The notes under the pieces: model-generated
Told to the model about the DNA's origin: nothing
The model's input: only the letters and a program-made list of their open reading frames with translations
The model's database searches: none
Assembly (NCBI GenBank): GCA_013204455.1
Contig: JABMNW010000194.1
Location: forward strand, 1 to 43,579
DNA: 43,579 nucleotides
Reading direction: 5' to 3'
Origin: Acidimicrobiaceae bacterium
Lineage (GTDB): Bacteria; Actinomycetota; Acidimicrobiia; Acidimicrobiales; Ilumatobacteraceae
In this document: piece by piece, positions 42,167 through 43,579 of the stretch
How the letters are laid out: each line of letters starts with the position of its first letter
Position numbering within the stretch: the first letter of the stretch is position 1
Position numbers and translations under genes: made by a program

Positions 42167-42936
42167 AGTGGCGGTGTGAAGCGACCATCAATCGCGGTCC
42201 AGCCAGCATCAACAGTTAATGTCGATCCGGTGACATAACTTGAGGCCGACGAGGCGAGAAAGACAACCGCACCAGCAAGTTCGTCGGCACGGGCCCAACG
42301 CCCAAGTGCCGATTTTGCAGCATAAGCGTCGTACCATTCTTGGTTGTTTTTAAGTTGTTCGGTAAGCGGTGTTTCCACAACACCTGGTCGGATGGCGTTG
42401 ATTCGAACGTTGAATGGTCCAAATTCTGCGGCGGCGGTTCGTACCAGTGATTCGAGTCCTGATTTTGTGGCGGCATAGACGCTTTGTCCGGGTTCGACGG
42501 TGCCTGCACGAATTGAGGAAAATGTGATGATGCTGCCCCGGCGCTGTTTGACCATCAGTGCGCCAAAGTTTTTTATCACTTCAAATGTGGCACGCAAGTT
42601 GAGTGCGATCACACGATCGAATTCCTCAAGTGTGTAATCAAGAATTGCCTTACGCACATTCATTGCTGGAGTATGAACGCAGACATCGAGCGTGTTTATA
42701 GTTTCGGCGAGTCTTGCGATTTCTCCGGCACCAAGCACATCCAGTTCCAATGCTTCGGCGCTGACGATTAATGCGGCGGTTTGTTTTGCATGACCCAGAT
42801 CGAGATCGGCACAAATCACATGCGCACCGTGCGCGCCAAGCGCCAGTGCAGCCTCACGACCAATTCCACTTCCGGCACCGATCACCAGTGCGCGTTGACC
42901 ATCGAGGCGAAATATCTTGCTGTAGTCAATATTCAT
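42163..42936 (-). CDS. Short-chain dehydrogenase/reductase
   Basis: A 257-residue SDR. RALVIGAGSGIGREAALALG is the cofactor loop with Ile in place of the usual Thr; ICADLDLGHA shows the NAD-type Asp. The catalytic Ser is in ITFSSIRAG and Tyr/Lys in VYAATKSGLESL; it ends in YVTGSTLTVDAGW. The NNAG motif is replaced by HTPAMN, unusual for a classical SDR. The start ATG lies 10 bases after the aldehyde dehydrogenase stop. Substrate unknown; adjacency to aldehyde dehydrogenase suggests an alcohol/aldehyde sequence. Confidence 0.9.
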   Translation of the reverse strand: MNIDYSKIFRLDGQRALVIGAGSGIGREAALALGAHGAHVICADLDLGHAKQTAALIVSAEALELDVLGAGEIARLAETINTLDVCVHTPAMNVRKAILDYTLEEFDRVIALNLRATFEVIKNFGALMVKQRRGSIITFSSIRAGTVEPGQSVYAATKSGLESLVRTAAAEFGPFNVRINAIRPGVVETPLTEQLKNNQEWYDAYAAKSALGRWARADELAGAVVFLASSASSYVTGSTLTVDAGWTAIDGRFTPPL

Positions 42937-42946
42937 TAGATACTCA

Positions 42947-43579
42947 TTAACTAGTCATGTCAAGGTTGGGGCGAATGATTGCCATACGAGTAACGGTGAA
43001 TTCTTCAACGGCAAACCGAGGGCCCTCGCGACCAACGCCCGAATCTTTTACTCCGCCGTATGGCATCGTGTCCGAACGGTAGCCAGGTACTTCATTGATC
43101 ACCACACCACCAACTTCTAGTTCGTTAATTGCGGCAAATGTGTTCTTGAGTGATGAGGTAAAAAGGCTCGCCTGCAAACCAAAGCGCGATGCATTAACCA
43201 AGTTAATGGCGGTCTCCAGATCTGGAACGGTACGAATACAGACTACGGGACCAAAGACTTCGTTATCCCATATCTCGACACCGTCAGGTACTTCGGCAAG
43301 CACAGTGGGGTTAATCATCCGATCCGTAGTTCCGCCACCTGTAACTATTTTGGCACCAGCTAAGACTGCGCGATCAATCCATGACAAGACTCGCGTCGTC
43401 GCATCTGGGTTAATCAGCGCAGATACCTGTGTTTCGCCATTGCGTGGGTCGCCGATCACGACTTTGCGCATAAGTTCGGCCAGATGTTTGGCAAATTCTT
43501 GGGCGACCGATTCGACAACAAGGATTCGCTGAATTGCAATGCATGCTTGACCCGATGCGTAGTAACCACCGCGTACGAC
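42947..43579 (-). CDS. Aldehyde dehydrogenase, C-terminal part (runs off window)
   Basis: The C-terminal 210 residues of an NAD(P)-dependent aldehyde dehydrogenase. The frame stays open beyond the track ORF (43471) to the window end, adding VVRGGYYASGQACIAIQRIL, which contains the catalytic Cys of GQAC. Further marks are the NEVFGPVVCI motif, FGLQASLFTS and PYGGVKDSGVGREGPRF. Members oxidise aldehydes such as succinate semialdehyde or glyceraldehyde-3-phosphate (non-phosphorylating). About 260 N-terminal residues lie outside. The gene heads the visible right-flank operon. Confidence 0.9.
   Translation of the reverse strand, partial: VVRGGYYASGQACIAIQRILVVESVAQEFAKHLAELMRKVVIGDPRNGETQVSALINPDATTRVLSWIDRAVLAGAKIVTGGGTTDRMINPTVLAEVPDGVEIWDNEVFGPVVCIRTVPDLETAINLVNASRFGLQASLFTSSLKNTFAAINELEVGGVVINEVPGYRSDTMPYGGVKDSGVGREGPRFAVEEFTVTRMAIIRPNLDMTS

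Noticed and set aside
1-43579. CRISPR array, phage, tRNA, rRNA or insertion sequence
   Set aside because: No regularly spaced repeats, transposase/integrase motifs or tRNA-like cloverleaf were seen on reading the sequence; a dedicated search was not possible.

Overview
The window looks like a chromosomal segment from a free-living, mid-GC actinobacterium, most likely near the Acidimicrobiia (Ilumatobacter-like freshwater or marine lineages). This is inference: it rests on frequent GTG/TTG starts, many 4-base gene overlaps, a Thr/Ser-rich lipoprotein linker and the gene content, with no rRNA or other marker gene present. No tRNA, rRNA, CRISPR array, transposase, integrase or phage gene was seen. 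Genes are packed tightly and no gap exceeds about 205 bases.

Left flank (1-13164), higher GC. A minus-strand run holds an MscS-type channel, a secreted M23 peptidase, a formylglycine-type sulfatase and the 5' part of a D-cysteine desulfhydrase/ACC deaminase. A plus-strand set follows: a pentapeptide-repeat lipoprotein, a membrane-anchored cupredoxin-multicopper oxidase fusion, a phosphotransferase and a histidine phosphatase. Next come a DDAH/arginine-deiminase-like hydrolase and a class III aminotransferase (minus), a carotenoid oxygenase (plus), and an SMP-30 lactonase-like protein and an acetamidase/formamidase (minus).

Central catabolic island (about 13.2-40.7 kb), visibly more AT-rich. 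It begins beside an 89-codon scar of a glutamate-1-semialdehyde-type aminotransferase whose middle has been deleted. It then carries: (a) a four-gene ABC importer; (b) a minus operon for HyuA, HyuB, a small zinc-ribbon-like protein, RidA and a D-threonine-aldolase/D-serine-dehydratase-type enzyme; (c) an SDR; (d) a DapA-family aldolase with a divergent two-domain RidA-like protein; (e) a homologue of the N,N-dimethylformamidase large subunit; (f) a cupin, amidase and alpha/beta hydrolase operon; (g) an eight-gene plus operon of PhyH dioxygenase, amidohydrolase, SDR, cupin, MDR oxidoreductase, a free-standing lipoyl protein and TPP-dependent E1 alpha and beta; (h) a fumarylacetoacetase-fold hydrolase and a GntR/FCD regulator. 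The simplest reading is that the island imports an organic nitrogen compound (cyclic amide, hydantoin or N-alkyl amide type), opens and deaminates it, and feeds an oxo-acid to the E1/lipoyl module. The substrate cannot be named from sequence.

Right flank (about 40.0-43.6 kb, minus). A run of aldehyde dehydrogenase (partial), SDR, amidase and SDR; GC rises again from the amidase onward.

The points most worth following are the lipoyl carrier plus E1 module without E2 or E3 core, the dimethylformamidase-like large subunit without a small subunit, the two truncated gene scars, and AT-rich palindromic elements repeated in several island promoters.
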